Program-made: the position numbers and the translations under genes | The notes under the pieces: generated by a model | What the model saw: the letters and a program-made list of their open reading frames with translations, nothing else | Told to the model about the DNA's origin: nothing | Databases searched by the model: none | Shown: positions 8,936 to 16,961 of the stretch, in pieces | How positions within the stretch are numbered: the stretch's first letter is position 1 | Layout of the letters: each line of letters begins with the position of its first letter | Source of the DNA: Helicobacter muridarum | GTDB lineage: Bacteria; Campylobacterota; Campylobacteria; Campylobacterales; Helicobacteraceae | Reading direction: 5' to 3' | Assembly: GCF_000765805.2 (NCBI RefSeq) | Contig: NZ_JRPD02000017.1 | Coordinates: forward strand, 1-45,368 | Length of the DNA: 45,368 nt

Positions 8936-9646
8936 ATGAAAAAGATAAATTTTACATGGTTTTTGCCATTATTGCTTACTAGTGTTTTACATAGCTATGA
9001 GCCAGAGATAGATATGAATCCACCAGACTATGTAAATGATATGCCATCAAAGGATTTTGTGCCAGAGTTTTCTAGACCTGGCTCCTTGTTTGGACAAGGA
9101 GAGAGACCATTATTTGCAGACAGGAGGGCTATGAGGGTTGATGATTTGATTACAGTCAAGGTTAAAGAAAATATTAATAATGACTTCAAGATAGATAAAA
9201 AATATAGTGGTAGTAGCGGAGGAAATATAACTCCGCCATTACTTACATATAATGGACAAGATTCTACACAACAAGCAAATACACAATATTTAAATGATCA
9301 AGTAAATTATACTCTTAGTAAGCCTAATAATGCAACTAGCTTCCAAGGAGGCGGCACTTATTCACAAGCGCAAAATCTTGCATTTACGCTTACTGCTAGG
9401 ATTCTAAAGGTTATGGAAAATGGTAATTATTTTATCTATGGTAAGCAAGAAATGCTTGTTAATGGTGAAAAGCAAATTTTACAAATTAGTGGAGTTATAC
9501 GACCCTACGATATTCAACGCGATAATACAATAGAATCTCAATATATATCAGATAGCAAGATTTCTCTAGTTAGTGTTGGCAAGATTTCAGACACTATAAC
9601 AAAAAAGCCTACCACAGATTCAGTAGAATCAAGTTGGCCATATTAA
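8936..9646 (+). CDS. flgH: Flagellar L-ring protein FlgH
   Basis: A 236-residue protein that forms the outer-membrane L ring around the flagellar rod. The conserved stretch PGSLFGQGERPLFADRRA, then VDDLITVKVKE and the C-terminal AFTLTARILKVMENGNYFI plus LQISGVIRPYDI identify it. The start is ATG 8936 with AAGGA upstream; an in-frame upstream start at 8903 has no ribosome site and would spoil the signal peptide. The signal peptide (about residues 1-20) contains no cysteine, so the usual lipoprotein anchor of FlgH seems absent. A sigma54-type promoter lies directly upstream. It is a single-gene unit, not next to flgI or other rod genes. Confidence 0.93.
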   Translation: MKKINFTWFLPLLLTSVLHSYEPEIDMNPPDYVNDMPSKDFVPEFSRPGSLFGQGERPLFADRRAMRVDDLITVKVKENINNDFKIDKKYSGSSGGNITPPLLTYNGQDSTQQANTQYLNDQVNYTLSKPNNATSFQGGGTYSQAQNLAFTLTARILKVMENGNYFIYGKQEMLVNGEKQILQISGVIRPYDIQRDNTIESQYISDSKISLVSVGKISDTITKKPTTDSVESSWPY

Positions 9647-9727
9647 TTTAATCTTAACTTCATCAATTACCACATTAAGCGACCTCAATTAATACATTCT
9701 TGCTAATCCAATCCTTTATCTTAACAT

Positions 9728-9744
9728 AATAGGCTAAGCCTATT
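9728..9744. terminator. Short hairpin downstream of flgH
   Basis: AATAGGC-TAA-GCCTATT, a perfect 7-bp stem with a 3-base loop, about 80 bases after the flgH stop and 145 bases before the next receptor start. No clear T-tract follows on either strand, so it may be a transcript-end structure or a protein site for the receptor promoter. Confidence 0.3.
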
Positions 9745-9887
9745 CTTAATAGAGCCTTAATAATATTAAATTGCAACATAAGCATATAAAATCATCATGA
9801 TAAATTTAATGCAACGTTGTATTAAATATGATAATATTGTTTAGTATTAAAATGTTAATAAAATTAATATTATTTCTAGGATTAACA

Positions 9888-12185
9888 ATGAAAAATTACT
9901 GTATAATTACAATGTTTTGTGTTTCCCAAATACTTCATGCCAATCAAGATGATATAACATTAAGCTTAGATTCCAATACAGATGAAGTAAAATCGTATAT
10001 AATTGATAATGTAATCGCAACTGGCTCTCCTATTGCAAGTGATATTTCTAAAATACCGGGCAATGTGTCCATAATCAATAAGCAAAACATTACGCAAATG
10101 CCAAATATGAAACCAGCAGATATTGTAAAAAGGCTAGCCGGTGTTTATGTGCAAAGAGATACTGGATTTAATCCTCGTCCATCAATTAGGATAAGAGGTA
10201 TTAATTATGGCACATTAATAATGTTAGATGGCGTAATACTTAGTGATTTGGAGGGAGAGACTAGAATCTTAAATCAAATTTCGCTCTATGATGTTGAACG
10301 CGTGGAAGTGGCGCGCGGGGCGTTTTCTAGCCTCTATGGCACAAATGCTATTGGAGGTGTAATAAACTTTATCACTTCAATGCCAAATAAATTGCAATTA
10401 GAGGCTATTGCTGGATATGGTAGTGAATTTCAAAAAAACACTGCTAATAGAAATGTCCTAAGATTTTATGGTAGCGTTGGTAATGCGTTTTTGGATAAAA
10501 AATTGCGAACGAAGATAAGTGTTGGGATTAATAGCGATGGAGGTTATCCAAATTTCCCAGCAGTTTATGGTGGCAATAATGGCAGCAATTTGATGGGCTC
10601 GTTTGTAGATAAGGTAGGTAGGAGAATAATAGGAGATGGTGGTAGGAGAGATACTATTATATGGGATACTAGAGCAAAGATTGAATACGATATAGGTGAT
10701 ACATCTATGCTTAGTAGCATGTTTAGCATATCTAATCATAGCTATGATTATAAGGACTTTACAAGCTATCTAAAAGATGGACACAATATTATTAATACAG
10801 ACAAAGACTATTTTGTAGGATCTGGGTTTGGAGGATATGGGAGTTATACACACATAATTGGCAATGTCTCATATAGTTCCGAGTTTGATGAAGCTTTTTT
10901 CAAGGTTTCATTATCTTCAGTAAATCTATTAAGCTTTTGGCAGGATGCAGATTTGACTAAAGGTGGCAATAGATTTGGTGGTCCTGGCACAACTCAAGAT
11001 ATAAATACTTCTAGTAATTACTTGGACTTTCTCTATAATTTCTCTATAAACAATATACATTCAATATCAACAGCCTTGCAATTTCGTTATTACTATTTAA
11101 TCCAAGAAAATTACAGCCTTACAGATTGGAGGAAAGATACTAATCTGATTGGCATACCAATTTTGCCTAAACGAGAAGGAGAATCTTTTCGTGCTTATGG
11201 TTCTCAAGCAATAGTTGCATCAGGGTATGTGAATCTAGATTCAAATTGGATGGACAATCTTTCTACAAGTTTTGGATTGAGGTATGACTATTGGCAGAAT
11301 TTTGAATCATTTTCAAAGGGGACTTCATCTAGTGCCAGTAGTCAAAATCAAAAGCCATTACAAACCCAGCAATTTAGCCCCAAGGCTTCAATAAACTATA
11401 ATATTACATCTTATTGGCTTATGAAAGCAAGTGTCGGTTCTGGGTTTAGAATGCCAACACTTCGCGAGATATTTCCACTCAATGCAGGAGAATTCAGATC
11501 TAATACAGACCTAAAGCCAGAGGTTGGATTGAGTTTTGAGTTTGGTACTGAATTGCAAAGTAAATATGCTAACTTAAGTTTGTATTACTTTCAAACTGAA
11601 CTCTTCGATATGATATATAGATCTGGCAGTGGTATAACAGTTAATGATCCTGGGATCTTCAAAAATGCGGGCTATGGCAGGATTAATGGAGTAGAGGTAA
11701 GTGCTATTATTCCAATATATGATTTTGGAACTTGGGGATCTTTAAGTCTTGAGGGTAATTATACACTAACAAACTCTAAAATTATAAAAAACAGCGCAGA
11801 TCCTAGTAGCATAGGTAAGTATCTCCCAGATATTCCTATACATATGGGTAATGTTGCTTTGCATTTATCTTCTGCGAAAACACTTGATTATATTGGAAAA
11901 ACAAATAATGATACAAATTATATAGGCGGGGTATATGCTAGTTTATGGGCACATTTTGCTTCAGAGTTTTTTAATGATTCTAGGAATTCTCCTGTGCTTT
12001 CTAATACATTTGGATATTATGAAGCGCAATTTAGCCTAAATGCAAAATTAGGATATATTTTTGATAGAGGTTTTGATATATCAATGCAATTTTTAAATAT
12101 TACAAATAACCGTTATTATGATTTCTATATTGTGCAGGGAGCAAGCTTTTATGCACAGCTACGTTATAAATGGAATGTAAAATAG
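9888..12185 (+). CDS. TonB-dependent outer-membrane receptor (paralogue B)
   Basis: A 765-residue outer-membrane receptor with a signal peptide ending near residue 18 (HANQDD follows), a TonB-box region at VIATGSPI, a plug domain with SIRIRGINYGTLIMLDGVIL and YDVERVEVARGAFSSLYG, and a barrel ending with a TNNRYYDFY strand and FYAQLRYKW. The start is ATG 9888 after CTAGGA; the frame opens earlier but without support. It is a close relative of the receptor at 5858-8101, more than half identical in the plug by eye. Length differences lie mainly in barrel loops, for example a longer insert near EGESFRAYG, suggesting a different ligand or immune-driven loop change. Ligand unknown. Confidence 0.92.
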   Translation: MKNYCIITMFCVSQILHANQDDITLSLDSNTDEVKSYIIDNVIATGSPIASDISKIPGNVSIINKQNITQMPNMKPADIVKRLAGVYVQRDTGFNPRPSIRIRGINYGTLIMLDGVILSDLEGETRILNQISLYDVERVEVARGAFSSLYGTNAIGGVINFITSMPNKLQLEAIAGYGSEFQKNTANRNVLRFYGSVGNAFLDKKLRTKISVGINSDGGYPNFPAVYGGNNGSNLMGSFVDKVGRRIIGDGGRRDTIIWDTRAKIEYDIGDTSMLSSMFSISNHSYDYKDFTSYLKDGHNIINTDKDYFVGSGFGGYGSYTHIIGNVSYSSEFDEAFFKVSLSSVNLLSFWQDADLTKGGNRFGGPGTTQDINTSSNYLDFLYNFSINNIHSISTALQFRYYYLIQENYSLTDWRKDTNLIGIPILPKREGESFRAYGSQAIVASGYVNLDSNWMDNLSTSFGLRYDYWQNFESFSKGTSSSASSQNQKPLQTQQFSPKASINYNITSYWLMKASVGSGFRMPTLREIFPLNAGEFRSNTDLKPEVGLSFEFGTELQSKYANLSLYYFQTELFDMIYRSGSGITVNDPGIFKNAGYGRINGVEVSAIIPIYDFGTWGSLSLEGNYTLTNSKIIKNSADPSSIGKYLPDIPIHMGNVALHLSSAKTLDYIGKTNNDTNYIGGVYASLWAHFASEFFNDSRNSPVLSNTFGYYEAQFSLNAKLGYIFDRGFDISMQFLNITNNRYYDFYIVQGASFYAQLRYKWNVK

Positions 12186-12341
12186 CTTATTATTGGCATT
12201 TATCTTTGATTTTTCAAAGCTTTGGATTTATAGTTTCTTTATGTTATTCTTTTAAATTGGTAGAGCATATTGCTTTATATGATATATATGCTATATTGTG
12301 GGTTATAAATCAGGTGCCAATTTGTTTATTTAAGGAAAGTT

Positions 12342-13853
12342 ATGGGTATTTTTAATATTTACATACCAGATATTATTGCAACTAAACGTTATATGGAAGC
12401 TTCTTCCATACAAACTACTGATGTTGATAAAATAGATAGTTCAGATTTAGAAAATCCAAATATGAAAGTTTCAAACATAAGCATTATAAGAAATAGTGGG
12501 GGGGGGGGGGTAATATCCCTATTTGATATTATAGATATTAAGCCTTCTAAGAGATTTATAACAAGACTTTCTAGAAAGATAAGACAATTCTTCGCAGTTG
12601 CAGTATGTAGAATCAAATTATCTTTTATCAATCAAGACATACTAACTTGGGTGCGTTCAAAAGAATTTCAGGAAAAATATATCAATACAAATCATCCTTA
12701 TCCACCGCTATTAAATCCGCGAACTGCGAGATATTCTAAGATTCCAGCTCTATTGGCTTGGGAGCTTAATTTGCCTTTGCCTAGCGGTTATGGTTTTATA
12801 TTCCTTGCTATACATGGCTGTGGAGCAGGGGCTATGCAAGTCTTCTTAGAGGAATGCAATATTGCTACAAATTCCAGATTCGATTCTGATAGGGATATTT
12901 ATTTTACACATTTTAAAAATTTAGTTTTTAGAAGAGATAAATATATTGCCATATGGGCTAGGGCATATAACTTTGAATCCTCAAAATTATATTATCTACT
13001 TGATAGCAATGTGCCAGCTATATGTGTGGTGCGCGATCCAATTTCTCTTATAAAACCGCTAATCAATCATCTTGGCAACAAAGGATTTGATAGGATTCCA
13101 GTCATTAATTTAGGAGATAATTATGAAGATGTTATTTTGCCTGCAGAATATTACTATGCTAGTAAAAATGATATTTACACACCATCGCTAGATAGACTTC
13201 CTGATGTGCTATCTAGTATGAAAAATAGCCAACATACTCTAAGAATACGAATAGAACTATTATCAAAAAATTTAACCAATATACACTACATCCCATTTGA
13301 AGATATTGGAACTAGTAAAGCCTTTGATACACTTTATGCATTGTCTAAGAAATATGGCTTTGATTCTCCAAAGCGAAGAGAAGTTTTTGAAACCAAGATA
13401 AATGGCTCTAATAGAAGCCCATTATTTCCTTTTACACTAGTATGCGATAAGAATTCAAATATAGAACTCATTGTATTAAGAGTATGTGATAATAAAATTC
13501 TAGATTCTGTATATGTGGATATGACATCAATTTTATATGATGGTTTTAATCCTTATGGTATTAGAATTATTGCAAAGAAAGATGTATATGATGCATTGCA
13601 ATTTAAGCTAGACTTGCTAAAAGATATATCTAAATATATAGATGGTTATATTCAGGCATTAATTAGAATAGATGAAATTGAAATGAAAAAGCAGTTTAAC
13701 GAAGAAGACATTATTGAATATTTAAAAAGCAATATCAACTTAGCTAGGGAGTTTAAGATTGCTTTTGATTTAGAGTATGCAGATGTTAAGTCTCGCAGAG
13801 CCGACATTGTGGAAAAATGGGCTTATTATCAAGAATTTGAAAAAATATGTTAA
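12342..13853 (+). CDS. DUF2972 family protein, poly-G phase-variable
   Basis: A 503-residue protein of the DUF2972 type found in Campylobacter and Helicobacter; biochemical function unknown. The recognised core starts near residue 150: GYGFIFLAIHGCGAGAMQVF, then IPAICVVRDPISLI-like text (NVPAICVVRDPISLI) and a downstream YIPFEDI segment. The layout, a nucleotide-like loop then VRDP, vaguely recalls sulfotransferases, but no catalytic claim is made. Codons 53-56 lie in a run of 13 G (12498-12510). With 13 G the frame is open; losing one G gives an immediate TAA and gaining one gives a TGA six codons on. The ATG at 12342 has AAGGAAAG. A TPR-like gene and murE follow closely. Confidence 0.75.
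   Translation: MGIFNIYIPDIIATKRYMEASSIQTTDVDKIDSSDLENPNMKVSNISIIRNSGGGGVISLFDIIDIKPSKRFITRLSRKIRQFFAVAVCRIKLSFINQDILTWVRSKEFQEKYINTNHPYPPLLNPRTARYSKIPALLAWELNLPLPSGYGFIFLAIHGCGAGAMQVFLEECNIATNSRFDSDRDIYFTHFKNLVFRRDKYIAIWARAYNFESSKLYYLLDSNVPAICVVRDPISLIKPLINHLGNKGFDRIPVINLGDNYEDVILPAEYYYASKNDIYTPSLDRLPDVLSSMKNSQHTLRIRIELLSKNLTNIHYIPFEDIGTSKAFDTLYALSKKYGFDSPKRREVFETKINGSNRSPLFPFTLVCDKNSNIELIVLRVCDNKILDSVYVDMTSILYDGFNPYGIRIIAKKDVYDALQFKLDLLKDISKYIDGYIQALIRIDEIEMKKQFNEEDIIEYLKSNINLAREFKIAFDLEYADVKSRRADIVEKWAYYQEFEKIC
12498..12510 (+). repeat. Poly-G(13) contingency tract
   Basis: Thirteen consecutive G within the DUF2972 coding region. Homopolymeric G tracts of this length are known slipped-strand phase-variation sites in Helicobacter and Campylobacter. 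Here the gene is in the ON frame. Confidence 0.9.
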
Positions 13854-13892
13854 AATCATTTATACTCTCATAAGCAAATTAAGGATTATGTT

Positions 13893-14621
13893 ATGAAGGT
13901 TATTGATACTAGAAGTATGAATTCTCCAAGTAAAAAATTATTACAAAAAAAGGCTTGCATGTATCTATCTCAAGCTAAATTTAAAGAAGCATTCGCTTTG
14001 TTTGAGCAAGCCTTTTGGTTAGATACTAGTGATTTGGATTCAAGGATTGGACTTTATTTATCTGATGTGGGACTTGATTTTGGCTCGGAGGCAATGGGCA
14101 TTTATGAGTTTTATCAGAGCTCTTTAGCCTATGAGCCAAGATCCAATAGGAGACGAGTGCAAAAGATGATATTGCAACTAATTAGTGCATTTGACAATAA
14201 AACTCATCATCTATCTCAAACTATGCAAGATAGTAAAAAGGCAATGATGGAGAGTTATGATGCAATTAATTATAGCGATATTAAAGAGGCATTAAATACA
14301 AAGGACTTCAAGGAAGTGTATAGTAGCCTTTGCTTCAATACAAAGATAATATTTACCCATAAAGGTGATTTTTATGAGTTTTTGTCATTGTTGATTGAGA
14401 ATGATTATTTGGATATATCACTTAGCTATATTGATTCCTTACCACGCTATGATATGGATATTATTCCTATTATAGAGCAGGCTAGTAAGAAGATTAATGG
14501 CAGACTATCTAAGAAAATTAAAAAGAACTCAAACACTGATAATTTTGCTGATGGGAATGCAAATAAAAATAATATTAATAATTATATAATTGATGCTAAC
14601 TCAAAGAAAAAGTATGAATGA
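13893..14621 (+). CDS. TPR-like protein upstream of murE
   Basis: A 242-residue protein, mostly helical. Residues 15-50 (KKACMYLSQAKFKEAFALFE then AFWLDTSDLDSRIGLYL) resemble one tetratricopeptide repeat pair; the rest has no motif I recognise. The C-terminus is rich in lysine and asparagine and probably disordered. No signal peptide or membrane helix is seen, so it is likely cytoplasmic. The ATG at 13893 follows TTAAGGATT. It begins 39 bases after the DUF2972 stop and its last 8 bases overlap the murE start, so it is probably translationally coupled to murE. A small uncharacterised gene before murE is also recalled from H. pylori (memory, not checked). Confidence 0.78.
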   Translation: MKVIDTRSMNSPSKKLLQKKACMYLSQAKFKEAFALFEQAFWLDTSDLDSRIGLYLSDVGLDFGSEAMGIYEFYQSSLAYEPRSNRRRVQKMILQLISAFDNKTHHLSQTMQDSKKAMMESYDAINYSDIKEALNTKDFKEVYSSLCFNTKIIFTHKGDFYEFLSLLIENDYLDISLSYIDSLPRYDMDIIPIIEQASKKINGRLSKKIKKNSNTDNFADGNANKNNINNYIIDANSKKKYE

Positions 14622-16080
14622 GTATATCAATTATAAAGATACTAATTTTGTAGACATCATAGATGATACTCGACTATTAAATCTTAGCAAAGATTCTAAT
14701 GATTATCTCTTTTTGCAAACACCACAAAATGAGCAATTTGTTCATACTTTACCCGCATATATCAGAGTTATACAAAGAGATTCATTACATAGTTATTTTA
14801 ATACCGACATTAAGATAATTGGTGTTACAGGCACAAATGGTAAGACTACAACCACAGCAGCGATATATTCATTGCTATTAGATAGTGGCTGTAGCGTTGC
14901 ATTGCTTGGGACTAGGGGCATGTTTATTAATGGAAAACGCATTAAGCCAAAGGGATTAACCACACCTACATTATTAGAGTTATATAAAGATATAGATATT
15001 GCTGTTAAGGCTGGTTGCGAATATTTCATCATGGAGGTAAGCTCACATGCGATTAAGCAAGAAAGGATCTATGGTCTTAGATTCTTTATGAAGATTATTA
15101 CTAATATTACTAGCGATCATTTGGATTATCATAAAACTTGGGAGGATTATGCAGAGACTAAGATAAGATTTTTGCGAGATCAGGAATGTATAAAGATTAT
15201 TAATCTTGATGATAGCAGTGTAGCTAATATGAGATTCCTAAAGAATGTATTTAGTTATGGTGTGGAATCTAAAGGTAATTTATTTGTTAATGCTTATTCT
15301 TTAAATCAAGGAATCTTTGCTGGTATTATGCTTGTTTTGCCTCAATTAATAAAGCAAAAATCCATAGATTCTAAAACTCTTGGAAAATCTATGCAGAATT
15401 CTAGCTCACACGCGAAGACCCAAGAAGCAACCCTGAATATTGGTTTGTTTGGTTTATTTAATTTATATAACTCCCTTGCAGCATTGCTAGCAGTAAAGCT
15501 TATTACCAAAGCTTCATTGCAAAATGTATGTAATCTATTTGAGAACTTTGGTGGAGTAGAAGGTCGCATGGAGGTTATAAGCACAGATCCGCTTATAATT
15601 ATAGATTTCGCACATACCACAGATGGAATGAAGCAAGTTTTTGAGAGTTTTAAAACAAGGAATATTAGTGTTGTTTTTGGGGCAGGAGGAGATAGAGATA
15701 AGAGCAAGCGGGCTAAAATGGGCGAATGCGCTGCAATATATGCCAAGAGGATATATATAACTAATGATAATCCCAGAGGCGAAGATCCAAATCAAATAGC
15801 TAAAGAAATATTAGCTGGTGTGCGGTCTAGAATTGCTACACAATATGGGTTATCAGATTCTGGGCTTGATTCTAATATGGATTATATTGCTTGTAGTAGA
15901 ATCTTTGCTAAAGTTATTTTAGATAGGAAAGATGCAATATCCTTAGCTATAAAAGAAATGCCTAAAGATTATGTGTTGCTAGTTTTAGGCAAAGGTGATG
16001 AAGATGTGCAAATATTTAAAGATAATAAAATTCCATTTAGCGACAAGAAATGTGTGCTTGAGGTTCTAAATAACATATAG
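14614..16080 (+). CDS. murE: UDP-MurNAc-L-Ala-D-Glu:meso-DAP ligase
   Basis: A 488-residue cytoplasmic Mur ligase that adds meso-diaminopimelate to the peptidoglycan precursor. Motifs: ATP-binding GVTGTNGKTTTT (about residues 70-81), KPKGLTTPT (UDP-substrate contact), MEVSSHAIKQERIYGLRF, NITSDHLDYHKTWEDYAETK with the carbamylated-lysine region, DFAHTTDGMKQV, and ITNDNPRGEDP near residues 382-392, whose DNPR motif is diagnostic for meso-DAP rather than lysine. Start ATG 14614 is chosen because it overlaps the previous stop by 8 bases; ATG 14593 is possible. It is the terminal gene of a unit led by the phase-variable DUF2972 gene. Confidence 0.93.
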   Translation: MNEYINYKDTNFVDIIDDTRLLNLSKDSNDYLFLQTPQNEQFVHTLPAYIRVIQRDSLHSYFNTDIKIIGVTGTNGKTTTTAAIYSLLLDSGCSVALLGTRGMFINGKRIKPKGLTTPTLLELYKDIDIAVKAGCEYFIMEVSSHAIKQERIYGLRFFMKIITNITSDHLDYHKTWEDYAETKIRFLRDQECIKIINLDDSSVANMRFLKNVFSYGVESKGNLFVNAYSLNQGIFAGIMLVLPQLIKQKSIDSKTLGKSMQNSSSHAKTQEATLNIGLFGLFNLYNSLAALLAVKLITKASLQNVCNLFENFGGVEGRMEVISTDPLIIIDFAHTTDGMKQVFESFKTRNISVVFGAGGDRDKSKRAKMGECAAIYAKRIYITNDNPRGEDPNQIAKEILAGVRSRIATQYGLSDSGLDSNMDYIACSRIFAKVILDRKDAISLAIKEMPKDYVLLVLGKGDEDVQIFKDNKIPFSDKKCVLEVLNNI

Positions 16081-16235
16081 AATGCAAATTTTTGTTTGTG
16101 TTGAATAGATATTTGTTTTTATGTATTTATGTTTGGACTATTAAGGAATCTGAAATAACAAAGGATCTATATAAGTTTACTGCTCAAAGCCCTATCTAAA
16201 GAGTCTAAAATAGATCAATAAAGCTACATTTATTC

Positions 16236-16275
16236 TTATGACACCATCCTCACGAGTAAATGTGAGAGTTTCTGG
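16236..16275 (-). repeat. IS605-end-like hairpin (minus orientation)
   Basis: On the minus strand AGAAACTCTCAC leads into a stem CTCAC/GTGAG (16249-16253 with 16262-16266, 8-base loop) and then GATGGTGTC. The same lead-in and layout recur at 16508 and 45141. IS200/IS605 elements carry subterminal hairpins of this kind; this is a comparison by eye. Confidence 0.4.
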
Positions 16276-16507
16276 TATCAACAAATCTAAAATTTTCCTC
16301 TAAGAATTGATGCCTAACTCTAAATATATTTAAACTTTCATTACTCAAAATACATTTAAATAACTCAACATTAAAAATTAACATTTTTTAAAGACCTATA
16401 TTCACATAGCAAGCTAGTGGACTTTACGGCTAGATTTGGCATAGTAATATTGCAAAAGCACCAAATAGCATATAAATTTTCATATTTGTAAATATTTATC
16501 AAACCAT

Positions 16508-16545
16508 AGTAAGAAAACTCTCACCTCTTAGTTGGGAGATGAATT
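16508..16545 (+). repeat. IS605-end-like hairpin (plus orientation)
   Basis: AAGAAAACTCTCACC, a short loop, then GGGAGATGAATTGG: the pattern of right ends and guide-RNA 3' ends in IS605/TnpB elements, in which a C-rich arm pairs with GGGAG and is followed by GATGAATTG. It lies upstream of, not downstream of, the tnpB fragment, so it probably belongs to another copy. Confidence 0.45.
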
Positions 16546-16654
16546 GGTTATCGCCGATTAGGCATCATTTCTTATTTTTAAAAATTTTTGGCATTAAAAT
16601 ATATCAAGTTATTTTAGACATAGTTATGCTATGGAGATAATAATATGACACGAA

Positions 16655-16913
16655 TTAGCATAATGGCAAATTCTTTGTGAAAGTGAATCCACAATACACA
16701 ATAAAACTTGTAATGTTTATTGAAATATCAAAGATAATTTCACGCTAAAAGATAGAGAATATATTTGTGAATCTTGTGGCAATATAGTCCATATAGATAA
16801 ATGCAAGTCTTAATATCTTAGATTGTGGATTAGATTCGTTTGGGTTAGGAATTAGCCACTTGACTATAAACAAAAAGCCTTATCAGTATTTAAGAACACA
16901 TAAGAATACTTGA
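16655..16913 (+). pseudogene. tnpB: Decayed tnpB (IS605/IS607-family) C-terminal remnant
   Basis: The 3' end of a tnpB gene broken by frameshifts and a stop. Reading across frames gives GKFFVKVNPQYTIK, then TCNV and, after an in-frame TGA, NIKDNFTLKDREYICESCGN, then NIVHID, then NASLNILDCGLDSFGL and a TGA at 16911-16913. This matches the TnpB zinc-ribbon (CxxC...CxxC) and the RDxNASxN end of the RuvC domain. A one-base loss in an A-run near 16705 and a small change near 16798 separate the frames. The rest of the transposase is missing. It is oriented opposite to pflB, whose stop is about 50 bases away. Confidence 0.75.
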
Positions 16914-16944
16914 ACTTAGTTTTTTGCTTCCACAACTTTTAAAT

Positions 16945-16957
16945 GGGGGGGGGGGGG
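16945..16957. repeat. Poly-G(13) tract next to the pflB stop
   Basis: Thirteen G on the plus strand (13 C in the pflB sense), separated by four bases from the pflB TGA (16962-16964). Slippage here cannot change the PflB protein. It may alter the 3' end of the mRNA or be a relic of the adjacent insertion. Confidence 0.85.
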
Positions 16958-16961
16958 TAAT

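Larger units (their letters stand above)
16081..16654. other. Non-coding scar between murE and the tnpB remnant
   Basis: No intact gene is found on either strand here. Two hairpins resemble IS605-family element ends: one read on the minus strand (16236-16275) and one on the plus strand (16508-16545), both starting with AGAAA(A)CTCTCAC. The rest is AT-rich and featureless. Together with the adjacent tnpB fragment this marks an old insertion site. Confidence 0.55.

Noticed and set aside
9828-9887. Fur box upstream of TonB receptor B
   Set aside because: The AT-rich sequence has TAATA and TATTA pieces but no convincing palindrome beyond what base composition predicts.
10458-10739. Minus-strand frame inside receptor B
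   Set aside because: Shadow of the receptor reading frame, without a ribosome site or recognisable sequence.
12170-12355. Small plus-strand frame of 61 codons after receptor B
   Set aside because: It overlaps the receptor stop and the next gene start, has no ribosome site and is dominated by AT-rich hydrophobic codons.
12342-13853. DUF2972 protein as a sulfotransferase
   Set aside because: The glycine-rich loop and VRDP are suggestive, but the full set of cofactor-binding residues could not be identified by eye.
14793-15795. Minus-strand frames inside murE
   Set aside because: They are antisense to a well-conserved gene and have no recognisable protein features.
16548-16560. Sigma28-like GCCGATTA box
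   Set aside because: It lies in the transposon scar, has no matching -35 element, and no gene starts downstream.
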